DNA of 18,881 nucleotides from DATFKA01 sp042095835 (GCA_042095835.1 JBELML010000126.1:1-18881); one strand, 5' to 3'. Shown: positions 7,197 through 14,679, numbered from the stretch's first letter. Numbers and translations: made by a program. The notes: generated by a model from the letters alone, not told the origin.

Positions 7197-7646
7197 ATGA
7201 CAACAACAGCAAATTTAGTGACTATGGATTTCTCAATTGGTATTACAAGCATCATGTCTACGGACCTACAAACGGCTTCAGCATCCGATCCTGTAGCTCA
7301 CCTAGACGAAATATTTAAAGAGCATAGAATCCACCATGTACCTGTGATCGATGAAGAGAGTGAACTGGTAGGCGTGGTCAGTAAATCTGATTTCCTTTAC
7401 CTACTCAAAGGATTTACGGATAATAAGGTAGATACATTCATTCGAGCAGCTAAGTTGAGAAGCTTTAAGGTCGGTGAAATCATGGAAGACGAGGTAGAAT
7501 CTATCCCATCCACCTCAACTGTCAGAGATGCGGTAGCTAAATTAGCGGAGAATAGATACCGCTGTTTACCCATTGTAGACGCAAACAAAAAACTAATCGG
7601 CATTGTTACTCCTAATGATATATTAAAGTATATCGACGAGCAATAA
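7197..7646 (+). CDS. CBS-domain pair protein
   Basis: A 149-aa cytoplasmic protein made almost entirely of two CBS motifs (about 17-75 and 93-147) that fold into one Bateman module, a sensor of adenine nucleotides (AMP, ATP) or SAM in other proteins. Typical strands are HHVPVIDEESELVGVVSKSDFL (46-67) and YRCLPIVDANKKLIGIVTPNDIL (121-143). No fused enzyme or transporter domain is present, so it must act on a partner protein or serve as a free-standing energy sensor. Stand-alone CBS proteins often sit with universal stress proteins and low-oxygen genes, as here with hemN and usp. ATG at 7197 is used; a second ATG at codon 10 (MDFSIG) is possible. No Shine-Dalgarno. The DUF2461 gene follows 80 bp downstream on the same strand. 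Confidence 0.92.
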   Translation: MTTTANLVTMDFSIGITSIMSTDLQTASASDPVAHLDEIFKEHRIHHVPVIDEESELVGVVSKSDFLYLLKGFTDNKVDTFIRAAKLRSFKVGEIMEDEVESIPSTSTVRDAVAKLAENRYRCLPIVDANKKLIGIVTPNDILKYIDEQ

Positions 7647-7711
7647 GCCGTGGAATTCTCACCTAGTTAGGGGCATTCTGAGCTTAATTGTCATCGTATC
7701 CTACTACTATA

Positions 7712-7725
7712 CATTAACTAGACAG
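7712..7725 (-). repeat. Right arm of the 14-bp inverted repeat
   Basis: CATTAACTAGACAG is the exact reverse complement of 7125-7138 and ends one base before the DUF2461 start codon. A partial third copy, CTAGTTA, lies at 7663-7669 and could pair with this arm in the intergenic RNA, sequestering the DUF2461 start region. Confidence 0.55.
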
Positions 7726-7726
7726 C

Positions 7727-8428
7727 ATGTCCTTAACATCTCTACCTTCTTCTACCTTTGAGTTTCTCAAAGTCCTTCAAAGCAATAATAATCGAGAGTG
7801 GTTCAATGCGAATAAACCACGCTACCAGACAGAGCTGGCTCATGTCTGTTCTCTAGCAGACAATATTATCGCGCAAGTCTCCAAATTTGATGTCTTAGAA
7901 CCAACTACCGGGAAAAAGTCCCTCTTTCGGATTTACAGAGATACCCGATTCTCTAAGGATAAAACGCCTTATAAGCATCACTTCAGTGGTCGTATGAAAC
8001 GGGCTACTGCCTATCGTCGTGGAGGATATTATTTCCACTTTGAACCAGGCGGGCAATCCGTTATTGCTGGTGGCTTCTGGGGGCCCAACTCAGCAGACAT
8101 CAAGCGTATCAGAGCTGAAATCGCAGCTGACCCTGATACTTTTAGAAGTCTGATCACCGCTCCTGATTTTGTCAAAACCTTTGGGAGTCTGCAAGGAGAC
8201 CAGGTCAAAACAGCACCAAAAGGTTATAAGAAAGACCATCCGGCCATCGATTTACTTCGGTACAAGCAATATCTACTTGTTCGGCATTTAAGTGATGAAG
8301 AAGTATTCGCTGATGACTTGGTGGATAAAGTGGCGAACATCTATCAACAGATGGTACCATTTTTTGATTATATGAGTGCCGTATTGACTACTGACGAGAA
8401 TGGCGTACCCTTGGAAGGTTTGATTTAA
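7727..8428 (+). CDS. DUF2461 family protein
   Basis: A 233-aa protein of the DUF2461 (TIGR02453) family, a widespread family without an established function. The family signature is clear: FLKVLQSNNNREWFNANKPRY near the N-terminus, FRIYRDTRFSKDKTPYK at 67-83, and GGYYFHFEPGGQSVIAGGFWGP at 99-120. Length matches the family's usual 220-230 aa. No signal peptide or membrane segment is present. ATG start at 7727 with no Shine-Dalgarno. It lies 80 bp downstream of the CBS gene on the same strand, with no clear terminator between them, so the two may be co-transcribed. It ends in front of a bidirectional terminator. A molecular function should not be assigned. Confidence 0.93.
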   Translation: MSLTSLPSSTFEFLKVLQSNNNREWFNANKPRYQTELAHVCSLADNIIAQVSKFDVLEPTTGKKSLFRIYRDTRFSKDKTPYKHHFSGRMKRATAYRRGGYYFHFEPGGQSVIAGGFWGPNSADIKRIRAEIAADPDTFRSLITAPDFVKTFGSLQGDQVKTAPKGYKKDHPAIDLLRYKQYLLVRHLSDEEVFADDLVDKVANIYQQMVPFFDYMSAVLTTDENGVPLEGLI

Positions 8429-8532
8429 CTATACTTTTGGGGAGTAGAGAAAAAATTAGCTAGTCTTAAGGTTATATTTTCTCATAGCTGATCATACATT
8501 GGTGTTCACTTGAATAAAAAACACCTAAAACT

Positions 8533-8577
8533 AAAATGCAGCGCACAAGGAATGTGGCGCTGCATTTTTATCTTTTG
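8533..8577. terminator. Bidirectional terminator between convergent genes
   Basis: AAAATGCAGCGC (8533-8544) and GCGCTGCATTTT (8557-8568) form a perfect 12-bp stem with a 12-nt loop. On the plus strand it is followed by TATCTTTT, and on the minus strand by TTTTAGTTTTAGG. It can serve both the DUF2461 gene (rightward) and the GIN-domain gene (leftward). Confidence 0.88.
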
Positions 8578-8595
8578 ACTATGGCTGGAAGTTTC

Positions 8596-9288
8596 CTATT
8601 CTATGCTAGCTACTTTGCCCGAACCAGCAATACTTGTTTTTATGCTCGCTTTTCCTTTGTAATACACATTACCCGAACCCGCTACACTTACTTTTAAATC
8701 TCCATTATCTACATGGATATAAGAAGTACCAGAGCCAGCAATGCTTACTTTGGCATCAGCCGCTTTGAGGTCACGCGCATCAATTTTACCGCTACCTGCA
8801 ATATTTAATTCGACAAAATCAGCATCGCCCATAAATTCGATGTTACCGGAGCCGGCAATGGATAGTTTCAAATCGCCAAGGTTGTTGAATGCCCCTTTCG
8901 AATAGATAGCCCCTGAACCAGCAATACTTGCTTTTCCTACATTGGGCAGCGTCACCCAAACGGTTACTTTCTTGTAGTTTTTAGCATTGACGCCATTTTC
9001 AAAGCCAATACTCCAACCATCATTTTTTACCTCTTTATTCAATTCATCAATGATGTTTTGTTGGGCTTCGATTTCTACTTTATAGGTGTTGCCTTGTGTT
9101 AGGTAGAGTGTACCGCTGAGGCCTAGTCCTATATTGGTAAAACCATCAATATCTAAAGTTTTCTTAACGAGTGGACCCTCACCGGAAATACTGCGCTTCT
9201 TGCCCCAGCGCTGTGCCTCTGAGGTAGTAGGTAATAAAAGAAGACATACCGTAAATAGGGTCAAAAATTTAATTGCTTTCATAATCAT
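8596..9288 (-). CDS. Exported GIN-domain (DUF2807) protein with AGSG repeats
   Basis: A 230-aa exported protein with a signal peptide (KAIKFLTLFTVCLLLLPTTSEA, cleavage likely before Q26) and a head-GIN/DUF2807 domain, a right-handed parallel beta-helix-like fold common in Bacteroidota and of unproven function. The second half carries six AGSG turns at residues 123-126, 145-148, 164-167, 184-187, 203-206 and 221-224, spaced 18-22 residues, each following a hydrophobic strand (SIAGSG, NIAGSG, SVAGSG). This period fits one helical rung per repeat. No lipobox or C-terminal sorting domain is seen, so it is probably periplasmic or secreted. Two in-frame ATGs (9288 and 9282) are possible starts; the second gives a cleaner signal peptide. 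It is convergent with DUF2461 and divergent from mscS. Confidence 0.9.
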   Translation of the reverse strand: MIMKAIKFLTLFTVCLLLLPTTSEAQRWGKKRSISGEGPLVKKTLDIDGFTNIGLGLSGTLYLTQGNTYKVEIEAQQNIIDELNKEVKNDGWSIGFENGVNAKNYKKVTVWVTLPNVGKASIAGSGAIYSKGAFNNLGDLKLSIAGSGNIEFMGDADFVELNIAGSGKIDARDLKAADAKVSIAGSGTSYIHVDNGDLKVSVAGSGNVYYKGKASIKTSIAGSGKVASIE

Positions 9289-9405
9289 CCGTTGGTTTTG
9301 ATTTTTAAGTACAATGGAAAAGACAAGAGCTATTCTTAATGGTTGCTTTGTGGTGTATTACAATTTTTCGATATTCGTGCTGTCTATAAAAACAACCAAG
9401 ACCAC

Positions 9406-10236
9406 ATGGAAAATTTGGGAATCGACTTTGAGAAGTACTGGCAGATCTTTATTGATAACATTGTCTTTTACGGCCCAAAGATACTAGTCGCCATTATCGT
9501 CACCTGGATCGGCTTTAAGTTGATCAATCGGATGACCAACTTTGCTACGAAAAGCCTCCAAAAAATTGGCTTCAATGAGACCTTGGTTTCTTTTGGACGA
9601 TCTATTCTGAGTATCGTACTCAAAGCTTTTTTACTCATCATTTTAGCAGGTTATCTGGGTGTAGACCTGACCGTATTTGTGACCGTATTAGCGACGGCGG
9701 GGCTAGCAGTAGGCCTGGCTCTACAGGGTAGCTTAAGCAATTTTGCTGCGGGCATTATTATTCTCATCTTCCGCCCTTACCGGGTAAATGATTGGATCGA
9801 AGTAGATGATAAGTTTGGTAAAGTAGAGGAGATTCAAATCTTTAATACGCTCATCGTTACACCTGGTCAGAAAACGCTGATCATCCCCAATGGCTCCGTA
9901 GTCGAGGGTATTGTCACGAACTATTCAAAAAAAGGAAGCATTCGCCTGGAACTCAGCGTATCCATGCCTTATGAAGAAAGCTACCCTAAGGTGCAAGCTA
10001 TCCTAAAAGATGTATTGGCGGACATCGAAAAAATCAAAAGCGATCCTGCTCCTGAAATCGGTATCGAGAACTACGACTCCCATAATATCATTCTTGCGGT
10101 GCGTCCTTACGTTGATCCTGACGATTATTGGGAAGTCACTTTTGAAACCTACGGAAAAATCAAAGCGGCATTCCACCAGCATAATATCAGAGTAGCCTAC
10201 TCCGAGGGTGTAGAGATTGGTACAATTGGTCAATAA
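9406..10236 (+). CDS. mscS: Small-conductance mechanosensitive channel (MscS family)
   Basis: A 276-aa inner-membrane channel that opens under membrane tension to release solutes after hypo-osmotic shock. I start it at the ATG at 9406 (MENLGIDF); an in-frame TTG at 9343 would add 21 unconserved residues. Membrane helices lie at about 24-42, 66-85 and 89-122. The third is the pore helix, with the family's Gly/Ala packing motif AGLAVGLALQGSLSNFAAG at 98-116. The cytoplasmic beta domain follows (FRPYRVNDWIEVDDKFGKVEEI) with the IPNG motif near 160-163 and the C-terminal mixed domain. Length matches E. coli MscS (286 aa). It converges with the trehalose synthase gene across only 16 bp, an osmotic-stress pairing, and no terminator fits between them. 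Confidence 0.94.
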   Translation: MENLGIDFEKYWQIFIDNIVFYGPKILVAIIVTWIGFKLINRMTNFATKSLQKIGFNETLVSFGRSILSIVLKAFLLIILAGYLGVDLTVFVTVLATAGLAVGLALQGSLSNFAAGIIILIFRPYRVNDWIEVDDKFGKVEEIQIFNTLIVTPGQKTLIIPNGSVVEGIVTNYSKKGSIRLELSVSMPYEESYPKVQAILKDVLADIEKIKSDPAPEIGIENYDSHNIILAVRPYVDPDDYWEVTFETYGKIKAAFHQHNIRVAYSEGVEIGTIGQ

Positions 10237-10252
10237 AATACGACAGGAAGCA

Positions 10253-12433
10253 TCACGATATATCTATTAAATCTTGTAATAGACTGCGTACTGCCTCGAC
10301 TGAAACGAGGTTGTACAAGGCCGCAGAAGAGGCCAAGCCTACCTTGACCGAATAAGCCTTGGGAGGCAAGACTCTAAAGGTATCTTCGTCGGTATGATCG
10401 TCGCCAATTGCAAGGATGAAGTCCCAATCTTGGGCATTGATCCAATTGAGGGAAGCTTTTCCTTTGTTCACTCCGGCATTTTTGACCTCAACCACTTTAT
10501 TTCCCTCCAAAACTTGTAGGTCGAGGTTGGCTGTAAGATACAGCAGCACATCTTTGAACTCGCGTACCCTTTTCTCCCCAAAATCCTTATCGACTCTTCG
10601 GTAATGCCAAGCTACGGAGAACTCCTTTTCTTCAATAAAAGAACCTGGCGTACGCTCGACCATGGTTTCCAGAACTTCAATGACCGATTTTTTCCAATCG
10701 GTAGTTAAGCCTGTATTGCGTTGCCATGCATCTTTTGATTTAATCCAGACGCCGTGCTCTGCGGCCATATCTATACCTAAAGGCCCCAGCCATTCCTCAA
10801 GAGTAGCTCGATCTCTACCGCTATTCACGACCAAATGATTGCCTTGGGCAGCAGTCAATGCTCGGAGCATATCCATCAGGGCATCGTCGGGGATCACAGC
10901 TTGTGGATCTGGATCAAAGTTCATCAGGGTACCGTCATAGTCCAGAATGATGAGCCGCTTTTTAGCGGATTGATAATCAGAGAGGAGTTCCTCTTTTATT
11001 TCTTTTCTTATTCTTAAAATATTCTTTGTTTTCTGCTCCTCCATAAGCTGTTTTTGTACATTTAGAAAGGTGGTCGCCCAATGCTTAACATCATATTTTT
11101 TAAGCGTTTCTTGCATATTATTTAAACGGAAAGCCTGTTCCTTTTTATTCATTTCCAGGGCAATCCGTATAGCATCGGCCATATCTTCTCGATCTTGTGG
11201 ATTCACGACTACAGCATCCATCAATTCGTTAGAAGCTCCAGCCATCTCGCTAAGAATCAGCACGCCCGTTTTGCTTATTTCTTTACTAGCAATATATTCT
11301 TTAGCCACTAGGTTCATCCCGTCACGTAAAGGCGTGATCATAGCAATATGGGCTTCTTGGTAGAGTGTAATGAGGTGATTAAAACTAAGCGAGCGATAAA
11401 AATACTGAATGGGCACCCAATCGAAACCTCCAAATTGACCATTAATACGACCTACAAGGGTATCGACTTGCTCCTTTAAATCCTGGTATTGATCTACATT
11501 AGATCGAGAAGGAACGACGATCATCACCAGGGTCACCTTGCCCCGATAGCCCGGATTTTGCTGTAAAAAATATTCGAATGCATGAATCCTTTCGGGTATA
11601 CCTTTGGTATAGTCGAGTCGATCAATAGAGATAATCAACTTTTGTTTTTTGGCCAGGCTTCGAATACTAAAGGTCTCATCTTCTTTGAAAATATCGACCT
11701 CATGGAAAGCATACTTTTCATAATCGATCCCCATTGGAAAAACGTCCACATTGACGGAGCGCTTGTCTACCATCAATCGACCAAACTGATGCTCATGCCC
11801 CGCAATCCGATAAACTGCACTGAGAAAGTGCCGCATATAATTATAGGTATGAAAACCAATCAAGTCAGCTCCCAGGACGCCATAGAGCAAAGAATCTCGC
11901 CAAGGCAACATCCGGAACAACTCATAAGAAGGAAAAGGAATATGTAGAAAAAACCCGATGGAGATAAAGGGAAAGTGCTGGCGGATTAGGGCTGGCAAAA
12001 GCATGAGCTGATAGTCGTGGATCCAGACGATATCGTCTTCCTGTATCTCATTGAGCACCTCCTCTGCGAAGTGCTCATTTGCTTTTTTATAAGCCTCCCA
12101 ATAAGACTCGTCGTAGGTGGTGTATTGTGTAAAGTAGTGAAAGTGTGGCCAGATAGTTTTATTGCTAAAACCTTCGTAGAAAAGTTTGATTTCTTGTTTA
12201 TTGAGAAAGACCGGGACCAAGCCGTGTCCTTTGAGGTCTTTTCGGATAGCTTCCTGGTCACGCAGATGATTAACTGCCTGACCAGGCCAACCTATCCATA
12301 TCTTTTCCATCGAATCGTCTAGGGAGCTGAGGCCGGTTGCTAGGCCGCCGGCGCTAGGGTGGTAGATGAGCTCGCCTTCTTGTTTATCAATAGTAATCGG
12401 TAAACGGTTCGATACGATGATCAGTCGACTCAT
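10253..12433 (-). CDS. Bifunctional trehalose-6-phosphate synthase/phosphatase
   Basis: A 726-aa fusion that makes trehalose from UDP-glucose and glucose 6-phosphate. The N-terminal GT20 (OtsA-type) domain, about 1-465, shows SNRLP (8-12), the glycine loop SAGGLATGL (27-35), WIHDYQLMLLP (137-147), the donor/phosphate-binding RLDYTKG (272-278) and DGMNLVAKEY (371-380). The C-terminal HAD phosphatase (OtsB-type), about 490-726, shows the nucleophile motif DYDGT (498-502), SGRD (538-541) and the metal-binding GDDHTDED (677-684). All key residues appear intact in both domains, so one polypeptide should complete the pathway. Trehalose serves as an osmolyte and stress protectant. The start ATG overlaps the stop of the upstream 462-aa gene in an ATGA, indicating translational coupling. 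It converges with mscS. Confidence 0.95.
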   Translation of the reverse strand: MSRLIIVSNRLPITIDKQEGELIYHPSAGGLATGLSSLDDSMEKIWIGWPGQAVNHLRDQEAIRKDLKGHGLVPVFLNKQEIKLFYEGFSNKTIWPHFHYFTQYTTYDESYWEAYKKANEHFAEEVLNEIQEDDIVWIHDYQLMLLPALIRQHFPFISIGFFLHIPFPSYELFRMLPWRDSLLYGVLGADLIGFHTYNYMRHFLSAVYRIAGHEHQFGRLMVDKRSVNVDVFPMGIDYEKYAFHEVDIFKEDETFSIRSLAKKQKLIISIDRLDYTKGIPERIHAFEYFLQQNPGYRGKVTLVMIVVPSRSNVDQYQDLKEQVDTLVGRINGQFGGFDWVPIQYFYRSLSFNHLITLYQEAHIAMITPLRDGMNLVAKEYIASKEISKTGVLILSEMAGASNELMDAVVVNPQDREDMADAIRIALEMNKKEQAFRLNNMQETLKKYDVKHWATTFLNVQKQLMEEQKTKNILRIRKEIKEELLSDYQSAKKRLIILDYDGTLMNFDPDPQAVIPDDALMDMLRALTAAQGNHLVVNSGRDRATLEEWLGPLGIDMAAEHGVWIKSKDAWQRNTGLTTDWKKSVIEVLETMVERTPGSFIEEKEFSVAWHYRRVDKDFGEKRVREFKDVLLYLTANLDLQVLEGNKVVEVKNAGVNKGKASLNWINAQDWDFILAIGDDHTDEDTFRVLPPKAYSVKVGLASSAALYNLVSVEAVRSLLQDLIDIS

Positions 12434-13818
12434 GCCGGTTTTTTCTTACGTTTTGTTTTGAACAATTCTACAACTTCTTTCTCCTTTAGAAACTCGAAGT
12501 CTACAAAATTGGTTCTCACAAACTTCTTGATATCTTGATAATCTTTACCACGCTTATCCGTATAGCGGCGTAGTAGCTTCTTGATATACCTTAGCGACAG
12601 TTCTTTTAGGTTTTGGTTAAACTGTTGGTTCGCAAAGATTTTCATATATACAGGAAAGTACTTTGTGATCTCAAAGTAGTCGGTATAGGCATCGACACCC
12701 AAATTCTTGATCAAGCGACGGAAATAACTGAAAATCGTCTGGCGAAGGTTATCATTCTTTACAGAAACTCCTGTATTGAGGTTGTAGTAGGTTTTGATCT
12801 GCTCGTGTACCTCCGCATCAAGATAGCCTCGGTCGTGGATTTGGTCAACGACCTGATAATAGCGACCTAGTTCATCGTCTATATCATCATCGAGTAAACT
12901 AGAGAACTGCTGCTCTGCATCTGGTGTAAGATCAATCTCCGAACTATGATGCAATTGATTGATAAATGCAAAGAAACGATCTGAGAAATCCTCTTGTTTT
13001 GATCTAAAATCATTGAGGACATCAGCTAAAAGCACCTGCGAATCATCATCCAGTTTAAAGAAATAAGCAAACAAACCGGTGACTTCCAAATGAGGTTTGG
13101 AACCCCAGAACTCTTCATTACTCACTAGTTTCTTGAGTGATGGGAGTAGGCTTGAATTGTCCTCCTTGAGATTAACACGATGGACCAAAAACTGGATCAA
13201 GGCAGAAGAGATCGTATTGAGCGCTGGCTTATCCTCCGGAAAAGCCGCTGTCATAAAGACCTCGTTTTTGAACTGTGCCTTGTAGCGGCGATAACCGATT
13301 TGGCGCTCAATAAGAACGCGGTATTTATCTAGTTTCTGTGATTGGATATAGTAGCGCACGCGCTTATTGACGATCTCTGCAATCAAGTTGGTCACCCAAA
13401 TATCACTACTGAGTGAGAACCCAATTTGTATAGATTGGCCAATCCGTTTTTTGAGCATATCGAAGTTGGCCGAAGAGCAAATCGCTAGTAGTATTTCTTT
13501 AAAGTGATTTTGCGGCCTTACATATTTATAGTTGTCATTCACCTCTCCTCGCAGTACAGAATACCCAAGGATTTTCGGCAGATACAGCCCTTCAAAAGCG
13601 GGATCGAGTAGAATTAATTCAAACTGGACAAGTTGCAGCGGATTATTTCGAGCCACCTCATTATAGATTGATGAGATACGGGGCTCATACAATTCCTTTA
13701 GGGCATTATAATCTTCATCTTCTTCGGAGTCGAGGTATTTGGTTAATTCTTCAGAGCTTTGAATCTCATTGGCAATATCCTCTAGCTTTTCCAAATACTG
13801 CTTATCTAGTTCAAACAT
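12430..13818 (-). CDS. Hypothetical 462-aa protein coupled to trehalose synthesis
   Basis: I do not recognise a family. The protein is soluble, with no signal peptide or membrane segment, and its composition (Leu, Lys, Asp, Glu, few Gly or Pro) suggests a mostly alpha-helical, repeat-like structure. Visible traits are an acidic N-terminal region (SEELTKYLDSEEDEDY), an acidic stretch near residues 305-320 (SSLLDDDIDDELGRYY), and a strongly basic tail ending KTKRKKKPA. No catalytic motif stands out. It overlaps the trehalose synthase/phosphatase gene by 4 bp (ATGA), so the two are one translational unit, and it may be a regulator, scaffold or stress factor for that enzyme; this is inference from position only. 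The ATG start has no Shine-Dalgarno. A terminator-like hairpin ends 16 bp upstream of the start codon, so transcription of the pair may be attenuated. Confidence 0.82.
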   Translation of the reverse strand: MFELDKQYLEKLEDIANEIQSSEELTKYLDSEEDEDYNALKELYEPRISSIYNEVARNNPLQLVQFELILLDPAFEGLYLPKILGYSVLRGEVNDNYKYVRPQNHFKEILLAICSSANFDMLKKRIGQSIQIGFSLSSDIWVTNLIAEIVNKRVRYYIQSQKLDKYRVLIERQIGYRRYKAQFKNEVFMTAAFPEDKPALNTISSALIQFLVHRVNLKEDNSSLLPSLKKLVSNEEFWGSKPHLEVTGLFAYFFKLDDDSQVLLADVLNDFRSKQEDFSDRFFAFINQLHHSSEIDLTPDAEQQFSSLLDDDIDDELGRYYQVVDQIHDRGYLDAEVHEQIKTYYNLNTGVSVKNDNLRQTIFSYFRRLIKNLGVDAYTDYFEITKYFPVYMKIFANQQFNQNLKELSLRYIKKLLRRYTDKRGKDYQDIKKFVRTNFVDFEFLKEKEVVELFKTKRKKKPA

Positions 13819-13833
13819 AAGTAATCTGAGTTA

Positions 13834-13876
13834 TTTTAAAAACAAACCTGATAGTGCAAATTAAGGCACTACCAGG
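13834..13876 (-). terminator. Intrinsic terminator or attenuator before the 462-aa gene
   Basis: On the minus strand, CCTGGTAGTGC (complement of 13866-13876) pairs with GCACTATCAGG (complement of 13847-13857): an 11-bp stem with one G-U pair and an 8-nt loop, followed by TTTGTTTTTAAAA. It can end the rpsP transcript. Because it lies only 16 bp before the next start codon and downstream of a candidate promoter, it could also act as an attenuator. Confidence 0.8.
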
Positions 13877-13903
13877 TCTATAATATCATTTAGAATTAAA
13901 GTA

Positions 13904-13957
13904 TAACTTTATGTCCTAAAGTTAAAGAAAGGATTGCATATAATCAAGAAAGGATTG
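13904..13957 (-). promoter_or_regulatory. Candidate promoter and repeats upstream of the 462-aa gene
   Basis: Minus-strand TTG (13947-13945), a 20-bp spacer and TAACTTTA (13924-13917) resemble the Bacteroidota -33/-7 promoter, with a 7/8 match at -7. The -7 element is one arm of an 8-bp inverted repeat (TAACTTTA 13904-13911, TAAAGTTA 13917-13924). The direct repeat AAGAAAGGATTG occurs at 13925-13936 and 13946-13957, 21 bp (two helical turns) apart, overlapping the spacer and the -33 TTG. Confidence 0.45.
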
Positions 13958-13980
13958 GACTAATCCGATCTATTCCAAGA

Positions 13981-14568
13981 TTATTCTGCTGGTGTATCTT
14001 CTCCTTCAGCTACAGGAGTTTCCTCAGCTGGAGCTTCTTCTTTAGGCTCTTCTGTTGCAGCTTCTTCAGCTTGCTCAACAACAGCTTCTACGGTCTCTAC
14101 CACTGCTTCAGCAGCAGCTTCTACCACTTCTTCTTCCTTGGCAGGTGCTTCGTATTCGATATGCAGACCAGCGATACGTGCAAGTTTTTCTGCTGCTTCT
14201 TGAGCACTTTGCTCAAAGCGCGCTGCTACTTTTGCTTCTTTAGCATCTACCCATTCAGCATATTTTGCTTCGGCTTCTTCAAGTGTAAGAGCGCCTTTAC
14301 TCACGCCGCGCATCAAGTGCTTGCGGTAGTATACGCCTTTGAATTTGAGGATTGCACGAGCTGTATCTGTAGGTTGTGCCCCTTTCATCAACCAACTGAA
14401 AGCTGCATCTCTGTCAAGCTCAATAGTAGCTGGTTTGGTCATTGGGTTGTACGATCCTAGTCGCTCAATGTATTTACCATCTCTTGGTGCTCTTGAATCA
14501 GCGATTACGATATGGTAAAAGGGATTTTTCCTGCGTCCATGACGCTGCAATCTAATTTTTACTGGCAT
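13981..14568 (-). CDS. rpsP: 30S ribosomal protein S16 with long C-terminal extension
   Basis: Ribosomal protein bS16, a primary assembly protein of the 30S body. The start is the ATG at 14568 (MPVKIRLQRHGRRKNPFYHIV), giving 195 aa; the open frame runs 33 codons further upstream, but that part overlaps the promoter and lacks S16 similarity. Residues 1-85 are a standard S16 core, including IADSRAPRDGKYIERLGSYNP (22-42). Residues from about 95 are a helical, then Ala/Glu-rich acidic tail (EEEVVEAAAEAVVETVEAVVEQAEEAATEE), an extension typical of Bacteroidota S16 and more than doubling the E. coli length (82 aa). The usual partners rimM, trmD and rplS are absent here, so rpsP appears to be a single-gene transcript with its own promoter and terminator. 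AT-rich upstream sequence, no Shine-Dalgarno. Confidence 0.96.
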   Translation of the reverse strand: MPVKIRLQRHGRRKNPFYHIVIADSRAPRDGKYIERLGSYNPMTKPATIELDRDAAFSWLMKGAQPTDTARAILKFKGVYYRKHLMRGVSKGALTLEEAEAKYAEWVDAKEAKVAARFEQSAQEAAEKLARIAGLHIEYEAPAKEEEVVEAAAEAVVETVEAVVEQAEEAATEEPKEEAPAEETPVAEGEDTPAE

Positions 14569-14593
14569 TATCTTTATTATTTTGTTTAACCAT

Positions 14594-14626
14594 CCCCCAC
14601 GGAACTTGACGAGCAAGCGGTGGGAA
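14594..14626 (-). ncRNA. Candidate structured leader of rpsP mRNA
   Basis: In the predicted 5' leader, CCCAC (complement of 14620-14624) pairs with GTGGG (complement of 14596-14600), and inside this CTTG pairs with CAAG (14614-14617 with 14605-14608) around a 5-nt loop. The two helices are joined by an asymmetric internal loop (CG opposite TTCC). Two U-G pairs can extend the outer helix. A hairpin with an internal loop just before a ribosomal protein gene suggests autoregulation by S16, but this is unproven. Confidence 0.35.
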
Positions 14627-14636
14627 TTGCCGGGCG

Positions 14637-14667
14637 CAAAGATAGTTTTTATTTTTAAATAAAGCAA
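14637..14667 (-). promoter_or_regulatory. rpsP promoter, Bacteroidota type
   Basis: On the minus strand, TTG (14667-14665), a 20-bp AT-rich spacer and TATCTTTG (14644-14637) match the Bacteroidota primary sigma consensus, with an exact TAnnTTTG -7 element. Transcription would start near 14632, giving a leader of about 64 nt. The -33 element is just beyond the end of the dnaE-like gene (stop at 14680). Confidence 0.75.
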
Positions 14668-14679
14668 TGAATACTCCGA

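Noticed and set aside
9343..9405. N-terminal extension of MscS from a TTG at 9343
   Set aside because: The 21 added residues are not MscS-like, and the ATG at 9406 gives a standard-length protein.
12017..12322. Plus-strand frame of 101 codons inside the trehalose synthase gene
   Set aside because: It lies wholly opposite a highly conserved enzyme-coding region and has no recognisable protein features.
14055..14460. Leu- and Phe/Cys-rich plus-strand frames opposite rpsP
   Set aside because: They are the antisense of the Ala/Glu-rich S16 tail; repetitive composition keeps the frame open by chance.
14569..14667. 33-residue N-terminal extension of S16
   Set aside because: It covers the predicted promoter and leader, and S16 proteins start with MPVKIRL-type sequence, found exactly at 14568.
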